A DNA stretch of 33,119 nucleotides from contig JACDEV010000002.1 of NCBI GenBank assembly GCA_013816135.1, forward strand, positions 1 through 33,119, given 5' to 3'. The notes under the pieces were generated by a model. That model saw nothing but the letters and a program-made list of their open reading frames with translations, did no database searches and was not told where the DNA came from. The position numbers and the translations under genes were made by a program. How positions within the stretch are numbered: the stretch's first letter is position 1; each line of letters opens with the position of its first letter. This stretch comes from Patescibacteria group bacterium (lineage in GTDB: Bacteria; Patescibacteriota; Minisyncoccia; Phycocordibacterales; DATDWN01). Shown piece after piece: positions 1 to 8,157 of this stretch.

Positions 1-1677
1 ACCCCTTATGGAGGAACTATATACGGTGTTGAAGAAGCAAGCCAAAATTACTTTGGGATTAGCGCAAAAGACCTTACTTTGGCGCAAGCTGCTACTATAG
101 CTTCACTTCCTAAAGGTCCATCTTATTATTCTCCTTACGGTACACATTCAAAGGAGCTTGAAAGCAGAAAAAATCTTGTTCTTAAAAAAATGCTTGAACA
201 AAAATATATTACGGCTGAGGAATATATAAAAGCCAAAGCAGAAAAAATTACTTATCTTGCTGAAAGCAATAATGGAATCAAAGCTCCACACTTTGTTTTT
301 TATGTTATACAAACTTTAATAGACAAATATGGAGAAGAAGCTATTCAAAAAGGAGGATTTAAAGTTACAACGACTTTAGATTGGGAACTCCAAAAAAAAG
401 CGGAAGAAATGCTTACAAAAAAAGCTCTTGAAAACGCAGTTAGACTTAATGCAAGTAATGCTGGATTAGTAGCAATAAATCCAAAAACGGGTGGAATTTT
501 AGCAATGGTTGGATCCCGCGGATATTTTGATGAAAAAATTGATGGTAAGGTAAATATTGCATTAGCAAAAAGACAGCCAGGGTCAGCATTCAAACCTTTT
601 GTTTACACTACTGCATTCCAGAAAGGATACACACCTGACACGGTTGTTTTTGATCTTAAAACACAATTTTCTACATCATGTTCTCCTGATGATTTTACAA
701 CTCATGACAAATGCTATTCTCCTAGCAATTTTAATGAAAAAATTCATGGTCCAATGACTATGAGAAACGCTCTGGCTCAATCTGTAAACATTGCATCAGT
801 TAAGACACTTTATCTAGCCGGTATAAATGATTCGATTACTACAGCAACAGCGATGGGAATCACAACTTTAACTGATCGAAATCGATATGGACTAGCCTTG
901 GTTTTAGGAGGAGGTGAAGTTACACTTTTGGATATTACATCTGCATATGGAGTATTCGCTAATGACGGGGTGAGAAATCCTGCTACCGGAATTTTAAAAA
1001 TTGAAGACCCAAAAAATAATGTTGTGTATGCGTATGAAGCTTCATCTACAGTTGTACTTGATCCTCAAATTGCCCGCACAATGACTGACATACTTTCGGA
1101 TAATGAAGCTAGAACACCTGAGTTCGGCCCGCGCTCACCATTATACTTTCCTGATGTACAAATTGGAGTAAAGACAGGAACTACTAATGATTATCGAGAT
1201 GCATGGATAGTTGGCTATTCAAGTGGTATTGCAATTGGAGTATGGGCTGGTAATAACGACAACACTCCAATGAAGCAAAGGATTGCAGAAGTAAGTGCCG
1301 CTCCATTATGGCATCAAGTTATGCAATATTCTATAACTAAAGGAGGTTACCCTGCACTAGCTTTTGAGAAACCATATCCTAGACTTGATACAGCTTCCCT
1401 TCCGCCAGTTTTGAAAGGAGTTTGGAATTCTGATCCTGCCTTAGGAATCCATGATATCTTATACTGGATTGATAAAAATCATCCTACAGTAGCCAGTGCA
1501 CAAACTTCGGTAAATGACCCACAATTTAGTAGATGGGACTACCCTGTTCAATTATGGGCTTACCAGAACGATCCAAATAGACCTTTAGAAGCAACTTCTA
1601 CTCTACCCGATAACTCAAGCTCCAGTACTATAGTAATGCAGCCAGAAAGTGAAGGATTAGCCGCAACTCAGCCATAA
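1..1677 (+). CDS. Penicillin-binding protein 1A-type transglycosylase/transpeptidase, 5'-truncated by window edge
   Basis: Frame is open from base 1 (TPYGGTIYGVEEASQNYFGISAKDLTLAQAATIASLPKGP), so the ORF track start at TTG 79 is artificial. Transpeptidase motifs: RQPGSAFKPFVY (SxxK), SVN, KTGTTNDYRDAW. Confidence 0.93.
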   Translation, partial: TPYGGTIYGVEEASQNYFGISAKDLTLAQAATIASLPKGPSYYSPYGTHSKELESRKNLVLKKMLEQKYITAEEYIKAKAEKITYLAESNNGIKAPHFVFYVIQTLIDKYGEEAIQKGGFKVTTTLDWELQKKAEEMLTKKALENAVRLNASNAGLVAINPKTGGILAMVGSRGYFDEKIDGKVNIALAKRQPGSAFKPFVYTTAFQKGYTPDTVVFDLKTQFSTSCSPDDFTTHDKCYSPSNFNEKIHGPMTMRNALAQSVNIASVKTLYLAGINDSITTATAMGITTLTDRNRYGLALVLGGGEVTLLDITSAYGVFANDGVRNPATGILKIEDPKNNVVYAYEASSTVVLDPQIARTMTDILSDNEARTPEFGPRSPLYFPDVQIGVKTGTTNDYRDAWIVGYSSGIAIGVWAGNNDNTPMKQRIAEVSAAPLWHQVMQYSITKGGYPALAFEKPYPRLDTASLPPVLKGVWNSDPALGIHDILYWIDKNHPTVASAQTSVNDPQFSRWDYPVQLWAYQNDPNRPLEATSTLPDNSSSSTIVMQPESEGLAATQP

Positions 1678-1682
1678 ATAAT

Positions 1683-1716
1683 ACTAAAAAAGAATGTGAT
1701 AACACATTCTTTTTTA
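1683..1716 (+). terminator. Rho-independent terminator after PBP gene
   Basis: AAAAAAGAATGTG-ATAA-CACATTCTTTTTT stem-loop with T tract. Confidence 0.8.
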
Positions 1717-1755
1717 TAATATTTGTTGCATTTTGTTTTGCCTCCTTATCTAACT

Positions 1756-1780
1756 AATAATTACCTTCTAGGTAATTATT
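1756..1780 (-). terminator. Perfect hairpin AATAATTACC-TTCTA-GGTAATTATT
   Basis: 10-bp perfect stem with 5-nt loop at the 3' end of the 40-aa minus-strand ORF. Confidence 0.45.
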
Positions 1781-1898
1781 TCATCAAGGGCATGAATGCT
1801 AACCCAAACATGGAGAGTGATAGCACACCAAATATTGCCAGCGCTTTGATCCTCTCGCTTTTACTTGCCCCTACAGAATTTGTTAAGTTTTTTCTCAT
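1776..1898 (-). CDS. Small hypothetical protein, 40 aa, one predicted TM segment (MRKNLTNSVGASKSERIKALAIFGVLSLSMFGLAFMPLMK)
   Basis: ORF absent from the supplied track (under 60 aa). Basic N-terminus then a hydrophobic stretch. A perfect 10-bp hairpin (1756-1780) overlaps its stop codon. Confidence 0.45.
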   Translation of the reverse strand: MRKNLTNSVGASKSERIKALAIFGVLSLSMFGLAFMPLMK

Positions 1899-1943
1899 AA
1901 TAACTTTTTTGATTATTTTTTAATTTACTATTTTTCTTACTTC

Positions 1944-2222
1944 TTAACCCATATCTAAAACAAAATTCGGCAAGTTTGATTCATTCTCATATAAGGATAA
2001 TTCCTGTTCCAAGCAGGCAGGACATTGAGTAAATTTTACTGGTATTTCCTCCTCTGCAGCTAGATCAATAAAATCTGGTCTTTCAAAGTGCCATGATTTT
2101 TTATAATAAAAAGTGTAGCATTTCTTACACATGGTAAGGGATTTGAATGCTCTATTGTTCGGATATCTCTTTTTTTGTGTGGTTACCCAATCGTTTGCTA
2201 TTGATTTGAATTTTCTTAACAT
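1944..2222 (-). CDS. Small zinc-ribbon protein (two CxxC knuckles)
   Basis: 92 aa with MCKKCYTFYYKK and TQCPACLEQE. Upstream promoter TTGACT-N17-TAACAT on the minus strand. Confidence 0.7.
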   Translation of the reverse strand: MLRKFKSIANDWVTTQKKRYPNNRAFKSLTMCKKCYTFYYKKSWHFERPDFIDLAAEEEIPVKFTQCPACLEQELSLYENESNLPNFVLDMG

Positions 2223-2263
2223 TTTTTTATTTTTATTTTTTAATTTTTAACCTGTCCTTAATA

Positions 2264-2292
2264 ATGTTATTATCAAAAAAACATTAAGTCAA
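2264..2292 (-). promoter_or_regulatory. Sigma70-like promoter of the zinc-ribbon gene
   Basis: TTGACT (2287-2292), 17-nt spacer, TAACAT (2264-2269), minus strand. Confidence 0.5.
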
Positions 2293-2302
2293 CATTAAAA
2301 AA

Positions 2303-2315
2303 GCCCTAAAAGGGC
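2303..2315 (-). terminator. Terminator downstream of the histidine kinase
   Basis: GCCCT-AAA-AGGGC followed on the minus strand by a T tract. Confidence 0.6.
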
Positions 2316-2364
2316 AGTACATGTTCATAAACTGTTTATAACTTAACAAAAAATTAATCATGAA

Positions 2365-4509
2365 CTATTCGTCCTGATCAAATGGAAGTGTGAGATTGAA
2401 AGTAGTTCCTTTCCCTATTTTACTTTCAACCTTTATTGTTCCGCCATGTGCTTCTACAGCCCATTTTGCTATAGATAATCCTAAACCTGTATTTTTACCA
2501 TATGTGCTATGTGCTTTATCCGCTCGATAAAAACGATCAAATACGTGTGGTAAGTCTTCCTCACTAATACCGATACCATTATCGCTTACCTTAATCAAGA
2601 CGGACTTGCCATAAGTAGACATAGCAATTTTTATCCATCCATTTTCCTTTCCGTAAGTAATTGCATTCCTCACCAGATTAGAAAAAACCTTTTCTAAATA
2701 AATCTTGTCGCCCTCAATTATTATCTTTGGCCATTTCTCAGTTATCAATGTTATTTTTTTATCATAAGCTACAACTTTAAATCTTTTTATGGTATGCGTT
2801 AATAGTTGAGTAAGATTCAAAGACTCTCTGGTTAGGACATCATGGAATTCTCTTCCTTCTGAAGTGATTTGGGATAAATCTGTCAACATAGAAGACAGAT
2901 GTATAATTTCTTCGTTTATATCTTTAAATGTTTTTTTTACTCTTTTTGGGTCATCTCTTCGTAAAGCTAAATCAACATTCCCCCGTATTATAGCGAGGGG
3001 TGTTCTTATCTCGTGCGTGGCATTGGCAATAAATTCAGTTTTTAATTTCTCTTCCTTTAGAAGTATCTCTGTCTTATTTAACTCTTCAATTTTTTTTCTT
3101 TCAGTCACATCTCTTATGTTCAAAACAATACCTCCAATATTTTTGTTATGAATCATATTCACTGCTGTGGATTCAAAAACTTTATTATTTTTATTATTTT
3201 TATCGTTCCAAGAAAACTCTGTAATATGATTTGATTTTTTATTATTAATAATACTATTTATATATTCTGATATTTTTTCCGTAATACCTATAAACTTACT
3301 TATATTCTTTCCTACTACTTCAGATATACTGAAGCCAAATATTTTTTTAATAGAGGGGCTGGCGTATAAAATACTACCCTTATCATCTATAAGTATTATG
3401 ACTTCATAACTATTCTCAATTAATCCGCGGAAATACGCCTCTTGTCTTTCTGAATCTAATCTTGCCTGACGCTCGCTTGCAACCAATTTTTGTATTGTAA
3501 TAGTTTTTGCTGCGTTATTTCCTAAAAATTCTCCCAGGTTCCTTTTTTCCTTCGAAAAATTCTCTTCATTCTTAAAGCAAACAAAAAAATTTCCATAAAT
3601 CTTATTTTTCCAAACTATGGGAATGACAGCAAAACTTCTCATATGTTTATATCTGGAATCAGATTTAGGTATAGAAGTTACATATTCAGGCTCTAAAGAA
3701 TGAAATGTTTTATAATTTCTCCCTCCAGGTAAAGGGGTGTTAGGTTCATAGGGTAAATTAGGTGTTTTGTAGGACAGTTTCCAATTCTCTCCGGCTTGTG
3801 TATAAGTACATGTCCAAACAAAACCAAAGTCAGCATCTAAAATCTTAACAGCCATATCTATAAAATTTTTAAATATATTTATATCACTATCCTGGTCCAT
3901 TGTTCCCAATCTCTCCAATATTGCACGATTAATTAGCATGATCCTCTCTGTAAATTCCTGCTTTATTTTTTCCTGATCAAAAATTACCTCAATTTCTTTT
4001 TGTTTCTCCGCCAGTGCAAGATTTTTCTGTTCTCTATAAACCAGCCAGTTTATTGTAACGGCTTGAGAGATTATATGACTCATTGTATCTGCCAGTATCT
4101 CTTCTTCTTTTTTAAAATTATGTTTTTGTTTATAGCATATAACAATCCTTCCATAGTGATGGTCCCCGTATAAAATAGGAATGATTAGATAACTTTTAAT
4201 CTTTGGGTTCATTCCTGCTTCGTAATTTTTTATTTCGACATTACTGTCCAAATCTAGATAGCCCTTTTTCTTTGTTTCATTATTTTTTTTTATTGGTACA
4301 CTAAGATTCTTTGGGGAGTTCGGGCTTTTGTAAACTATACTATAATCGATATCATCATCAAATTTACCCCACGTAAATCCAAAATCTGCAGACAAAATCT
4401 TTACACACTCCTTGGTGTAATTTTCTATAATTAGTAAATTGCTCTCATTTAAAATTAAATTGAGAGCAGCATGATTAAGTGTATTAAATTTATTTAGCAG
4501 GTTGTTCAT
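2365..4509 (-). CDS. GAF-GAF-PAS sensor histidine kinase
   Basis: H box FIANATHEIRTPLAIIRGN, N box NLVRNAITYG, G boxes DNGIGI and GLGLSIAK, PAS (YFRGLIENSYEVIILIDDKGSILYASPSIKKIFG), two homologous GAF-like segments. Confidence 0.93.
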   Translation of the reverse strand: MNNLLNKFNTLNHAALNLILNESNLLIIENYTKECVKILSADFGFTWGKFDDDIDYSIVYKSPNSPKNLSVPIKKNNETKKKGYLDLDSNVEIKNYEAGMNPKIKSYLIIPILYGDHHYGRIVICYKQKHNFKKEEEILADTMSHIISQAVTINWLVYREQKNLALAEKQKEIEVIFDQEKIKQEFTERIMLINRAILERLGTMDQDSDINIFKNFIDMAVKILDADFGFVWTCTYTQAGENWKLSYKTPNLPYEPNTPLPGGRNYKTFHSLEPEYVTSIPKSDSRYKHMRSFAVIPIVWKNKIYGNFFVCFKNEENFSKEKRNLGEFLGNNAAKTITIQKLVASERQARLDSERQEAYFRGLIENSYEVIILIDDKGSILYASPSIKKIFGFSISEVVGKNISKFIGITEKISEYINSIINNKKSNHITEFSWNDKNNKNNKVFESTAVNMIHNKNIGGIVLNIRDVTERKKIEELNKTEILLKEEKLKTEFIANATHEIRTPLAIIRGNVDLALRRDDPKRVKKTFKDINEEIIHLSSMLTDLSQITSEGREFHDVLTRESLNLTQLLTHTIKRFKVVAYDKKITLITEKWPKIIIEGDKIYLEKVFSNLVRNAITYGKENGWIKIAMSTYGKSVLIKVSDNGIGISEEDLPHVFDRFYRADKAHSTYGKNTGLGLSIAKWAVEAHGGTIKVESKIGKGTTFNLTLPFDQDE

Positions 4510-5071
4510 TTATATATTTTAATACAAGAGGAACTTCTTCAGTGAAAACGGAATTTTGAATCATTGACTTGAAACTCTCATCGGCACTTAAAAGAGTTTC
4601 ATAAGACAATTTCTGAAATCCATTGCCTGGAATACCTATTTCTTTTTTCAAATCTATGTCGCTTACAGCAGATTTGTATATAAAGATAGTTCTCATATAA
4701 TTATTTGTAGTTACAGAGATTCCGCTTACCTTTGTGCTCATTATGCAGGTATGTTTTGCCAAAAAAATTAGATCGGAAGACTTTATTGTTATACCTGTTT
4801 CTTCTTTTGTTTCTCGAATAGCTGCATCAATGTAATCTTCACCTTTATTTGCGTGTCCGCCAACAGTTGCATCAAGAAGTCCAGCTGATTTTCTATGTAA
4901 CCCTCTTTTTTGAAAAAAAATATTTCTATTTACATCAAACATCCATACATGAACCTCTCTATGAAGTAATCCCAAATTATGTATATCTACCCTTGATTTA
5001 GAATCAATTACTTCATCCTTTTCATTCACTACATCCAAATATCTATCATTTTCAAATTTCAAATCAATCAT
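4490..5071 (-). CDS. NUDIX hydrolase (IPP isomerase-like/YfcD-like)
   Basis: Nudix box GGHANKGEDYIDAAIRETKEETGI. 20-nt overlap with the downstream histidine kinase start. Confidence 0.88.
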   Translation of the reverse strand: MIDLKFENDRYLDVVNEKDEVIDSKSRVDIHNLGLLHREVHVWMFDVNRNIFFQKRGLHRKSAGLLDATVGGHANKGEDYIDAAIRETKEETGITIKSSDLIFLAKHTCIMSTKVSGISVTTNNYMRTIFIYKSAVSDIDLKKEIGIPGNGFQKLSYETLLSADESFKSMIQNSVFTEEVPLVLKYINEQPAK

Positions 5072-5132
5072 TTATTTTATTTTAGTTTTCGCTCTTTTGA
5101 GCTCATCAGCGAGGATACGCATCCTCGTAACT

Positions 5133-5168
5133 TGACCCTCCCTTAGGTTCCTACCTAAGGGAGGGTCA
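5133..5168 (-). terminator. Perfect 16-bp hairpin, overlaps 3' end of the 207-aa kinase-like gene
   Basis: TGACCCTCCCTTAGGT-TCCT-ACCTAAGGGAGGGTCA; the gene's stop codon and last codons lie inside the stem. Confidence 0.65.
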
Positions 5169-5778
5169 GTGTGAGAAGACCAGCTAGATAAGCGATCTTT
5201 TCCGCCACTTGTTCTGCATCAAGCTCGCCTGTGTCAATTACATGATTAGGTTCGAAATTTGCAGAACCCTCAATGTTAATGCCTCGATACTTGGCGATCG
5301 TGTCACTATGACCACCCACATAATCCCGCCCGAACCTGCTTAAAATCCTTTCCTTAAGAATAAGATCATCAGCCACTAAACAGATGTTAATCATCTCCGG
5401 AGAAATCTTTTGCTTGATCTCTGGAGCAGCTCTTGTGCTAAACATAGAGAGAATTAGTTGAGTATCCGGTTTCGGTTTCACCCAGAATTCCGACGCTGGA
5501 ATCCCCCGAAAATACTCTGAGCCATCTGGGTTTACTTTGTGACTATTTGCGGAGTCCCATTTGAGGAGTTTTCCCTCATTATAGAGGTTTTTATATTCCT
5601 CATTAGTAATCCAGTTGTACTCTTTAAGTATGGTCTCGGACTCCCCTGCGCGAAGTACTCTAGTAGTGTACTGTCGTATAACGGTAGTTCGATATCTTTG
5701 CCAAAGAAGTATTGCGACTGTAGTTTTCCCTGCTCCGGGATAACCACAGATATTCACGTGCGGGATCGCTCGTGTCAT
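5155..5778 (-). CDS. P-loop nucleotide kinase, guanylate kinase-like (GC-rich cassette A)
   Basis: Walker A GYPGAGKTT; YTTRVLRAGE resembles the guanylate kinase TTR..R.GE motif. SD GGGAG upstream; promoter TTGACA-N17-TAATAT. Confidence 0.7.
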   Translation of the reverse strand: MTRAIPHVNICGYPGAGKTTVAILLWQRYRTTVIRQYTTRVLRAGESETILKEYNWITNEEYKNLYNEGKLLKWDSANSHKVNPDGSEYFRGIPASEFWVKPKPDTQLILSMFSTRAAPEIKQKISPEMINICLVADDLILKERILSRFGRDYVGGHSDTIAKYRGINIEGSANFEPNHVIDTGELDAEQVAEKIAYLAGLLTLTLP

Positions 5779-5829
5779 TGTAGCTCCCTTTTATGAAAAC
5801 GAATTAACAAACTTGCCTGTTCTTCCTAG

Positions 5830-5858
5830 ATATTAAGTCAGTGAATATTAAATGTCAA
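5830..5858 (-). promoter_or_regulatory. Consensus sigma70 promoter of cassette A
   Basis: TTGACA (5853-5858), 17-nt spacer, TAATAT (5830-5835), minus strand. Confidence 0.65.
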
Positions 5859-5865
5859 TTAATAT

Positions 5866-6570
5866 TTAATCTCTCAAAACAAATCCTACTCCACGAATAG
5901 TCTGTATCAAAGGCTTGAGTTTTGGAAGGTCCACTTTCTTTCTCAAATAACGAATATGAACATTTAATTCATTGTTTGCTTCCTTGAAATCAGGACCCCA
6001 AGCGTGGTCTATCAATTGTTTTCGATTTACAGCTTCCCCTTGATGAATTATAAGCATGTCCAGTAACTTATATTCTTTTGGAGTAAGTGAAAGTTTCTTG
6101 CCTGCCCGAGTAACTTCATGTTTTCTTTTATCCATAATAAGATCTCCTATCTTTCGAATATCTGGGTCAGATGTTTTTCTTCGTCTCAGAACAGCTCTGA
6201 TACGTGCAAGTAGTTCATCGATACCAAAAGGTTTTATCAAATAGTCATCAGCCCCCACATCCAATCCGCTCACCCTGTTTTCAACCGTACCTTTGGCTGT
6301 AAGCATAATTATAGGCGTATGAACCTGTCTTGAACGAAGTTCTTTGCAAATAGCTAAACCGTCTCTCTTTGGAAGCATCAGATCAAGAATAATAAGGCTG
6401 TAGTTGTTCTTCAGAGCCTTTTCTAAACCCTCTTCTCCGTCCAAAGCTGTGTCTACAGAATAACGTTCACCCTTGAGGGCTTTTTTCAAAATATCTACTA
6501 ATTTCTTCTCATCTTCGATAATTAATATTGCCATTCGTGAGATTCTATCAGTTTTTTTTAGCAAAAACAA
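5866..6570 (-). CDS. OmpR/PhoB-family response regulator
   Basis: Receiver (IIEDEKKLVD, LIILDLMLPKRDG, IMLTAKG, KPF) plus winged helix (LTPKEYKLLDMLI, NVHIRYLRKKVD). The true start is probably the internal Met of MAILIIEDE. Confidence 0.95.
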   Translation of the reverse strand: MFLLKKTDRISRMAILIIEDEKKLVDILKKALKGERYSVDTALDGEEGLEKALKNNYSLIILDLMLPKRDGLAICKELRSRQVHTPIIMLTAKGTVENRVSGLDVGADDYLIKPFGIDELLARIRAVLRRRKTSDPDIRKIGDLIMDKRKHEVTRAGKKLSLTPKEYKLLDMLIIHQGEAVNRKQLIDHAWGPDFKEANNELNVHIRYLRKKVDLPKLKPLIQTIRGVGFVLRD

Positions 6571-6624
6571 GTGTTTTAGATTAAACTTATCAACTTGCTA
6601 TTAACACCTTTTTGGCTATCTTTC

Positions 6625-6653
6625 TTGACTATTAAACTACCTAGTATTACAAT
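6625..6653 (+). promoter_or_regulatory. Sigma70-like promoter of the YggT gene
   Basis: TTGACT-N17-TACAAT. Confidence 0.5.
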
Positions 6654-6680
6654 TATTAAATTAATATTAAAATAAATTAT

Positions 6681-7034
6681 ATGGATTCATACAATGCACC
6701 AAGTACAAAACCTTTGTTTCGTGGAACTCAGGTAGTTTGGTACATATTGGGAGTTATAGAAGCCTTGCTTGCCTTTCGTTTCGTATTAAAATTAATGGGA
6801 GCGAATCCATCTGCAGGATTTACTAACTTCATCTACGCTCTGTCACATCCATTTGCTGCACCATTTAGCGCAGTCTTCCAAACATCTAGTGTTTCTGGAA
6901 GTGTCTTTGAGTGGACAACAATACTTGCAATGTTTGTTTATTGGATTGTTGCTTTTGCTATTATTAAAGTATTCGTAATGAGCAAGGCAGTATCAACTCC
7001 AGAAGCAGCTGAGAAACTCTCTAATCAAGAGTAA
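6681..7034 (+). CDS. YggT family membrane protein
   Basis: 117 aa; FRFVLKLMGANPSAGFTNFIYALSHPFAAPF signature. Confidence 0.85.
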   Translation: MDSYNAPSTKPLFRGTQVVWYILGVIEALLAFRFVLKLMGANPSAGFTNFIYALSHPFAAPFSAVFQTSSVSGSVFEWTTILAMFVYWIVAFAIIKVFVMSKAVSTPEAAEKLSNQE

Positions 7035-7063
7035 GATTATATTATTCTTAACTATAATAAATT

Positions 7064-7261
7064 ATGACAACAATAATAAACCCGGGTACAAACGATAATA
7101 ACGGAGGAGCAGGAATGGTTATCGGTGTAATTATAGCTTTAGTACTCATCGCTTTGTTCTTCGTCTTTGCCTTACCAGCTATAAGAAAAGGAAACTCAGG
7201 TAGTGCAAATATAAACGTTACATTACCAGCAGGTACAACAGGAGGTTCATCAGCTCAATAA
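7064..7261 (+). CDS. Small hypothetical membrane protein
   Basis: 65 aa with one TM segment (GVIIALVLIALFFVFALPAI), between YggT and an lmo0937-like ORF, same strand. Confidence 0.65.
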   Translation: MTTIINPGTNDNNGGAGMVIGVIIALVLIALFFVFALPAIRKGNSGSANINVTLPAGTTGGSSAQ

Positions 7262-7262
7262 T

Positions 7263-7409
7263 ATGTTAACAACAATAGCAATCGTACTTATAGTTTTATG
7301 GTTACTCGGACTTACTGCTCATGTTGCTGGGGGGTTAATACATATCCTTCTAGTTATTGCTGTGGTCCTTATCTTGTTACGACTTATTCGCGGACAAAGT
7401 GTCATATAG
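7263..7409 (+). CDS. lmo0937-like small membrane protein, 48 aa (absent from supplied ORF track)
   Basis: ATG 7263 to TAG 7407-7409: MLTTIAIVLIVLWLLGLTAHVAGGLIHILLVIAVVLILLRLIRGQSVI. Resembles the lmo0937 family pattern (LWLLGL..H..GGLIH.LLVIA). Confidence 0.8.
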   Translation: MLTTIAIVLIVLWLLGLTAHVAGGLIHILLVIAVVLILLRLIRGQSVI

Positions 7410-7424
7410 ATTCGAGAAATAAAT

Positions 7425-7467
7425 AATAAACAAAAACAACCTGTTACTCAGGTTGTTTTTGTTTATT
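7425..7467 (+). terminator. Strong bidirectional terminator
   Basis: AATAAACAAAAACAACCTG-TTACT-CAGGTTGTTTTTGTTTATT, 19-bp perfect stem. Confidence 0.9.
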
Positions 7468-7483
7468 ATGATAATATTTATTT

Positions 7484-7822
7484 ATGTATTTTTTTATGTC
7501 CAAAGAAATAAATTTCCATTCACCACATCATCTTTCAGAGATAATGGAAAACTCTGGTTCTTTTCCAATAGTTATATTCAAATATTCTTCTAATTGTGGT
7601 AGCAGTCAAAGGTTAGAGCAAACATTGAAAGATAAATTAAATAGTAAAATATTAATACATAAAATTACTGTTCAGAGTCAACCTATTCTCTCAAAGAAAA
7701 TAGAAGAGATGTTTGGTATAAAGCATGAAACCCCTCAAATAATTGTTCTGCGAAAAAATACTGTAATCTATACAGCTAATCATGAGGAAATCTCAATCGA
7801 AAGTATAAATGCCTGTATATAA
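7484..7822 (+). CDS. YtxJ/DUF2847-like monothiol thioredoxin-fold protein
   Basis: FKYSSNCGSSQRLEQTL and SKKIEEMFGIKHETPQIIVL match the YtxJ pattern (single Cys, ..KHESPQ..). The start may be the internal Met (MSKEINF, 7496). Confidence 0.7.
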   Translation: MYFFMSKEINFHSPHHLSEIMENSGSFPIVIFKYSSNCGSSQRLEQTLKDKLNSKILIHKITVQSQPILSKKIEEMFGIKHETPQIIVLRKNTVIYTANHEEISIESINACI

Positions 7823-7848
7823 CAATAGCTCCTGTAGGAGCTATTGTT
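7821..7848 (+). terminator. Terminator after the YtxJ-like gene
   Basis: AACAATAGCTCC-TGTA-GGAGCTATTGTT. Confidence 0.85.
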
Positions 7849-7873
7849 TAACTAACCAAATAGTTCAATCCAA

Positions 7874-8095
7874 TTACATCTTTTGCGAAACGCAATTCCT
7901 GCAATTCGCCTTGTGTGTAGCGGCTTCATATATAGCAGAAAGACCAACTAATACATAGACCACCATAGAAGCAGTTGAACCTACTCCTAACAACTTATCT
8001 ACTAGATTGTAACCGAAAGCTACTAGAAGCCAATTCAAACCGCCAATAACAAGAAGAACGAACGCAACCATATGCAATGATTTCATATTATTCAT
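7874..8095 (-). CDS. DUF378 family membrane protein
   Basis: 73 aa: MVAFVLLVIGGLNWLLVAFGYNLVDKLLG...YVLVGLSAIYEA. Confidence 0.88.
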   Translation of the reverse strand: MNNMKSLHMVAFVLLVIGGLNWLLVAFGYNLVDKLLGVGSTASMVVYVLVGLSAIYEAATHKANCRNCVSQKM

Positions 8096-8157
8096 TAACT
8101 AATTAATAACAAAATAATTATAACACGTTTAAAATAAAAGGTATGAAGGACTGTGTA

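Noticed and set aside
1723-1923. 66-aa plus-strand ORF MLHFVLPPYLTNN...
   Set aside because: Overlaps a better minus-strand small ORF and crosses a perfect hairpin; no family resemblance.
5532-5796. Overlapping 71-aa minus and 85-aa plus ORFs within the kinase-like gene
   Set aside because: The 207-aa frame carries the Walker A motif and SD; these are alternative-frame noise.
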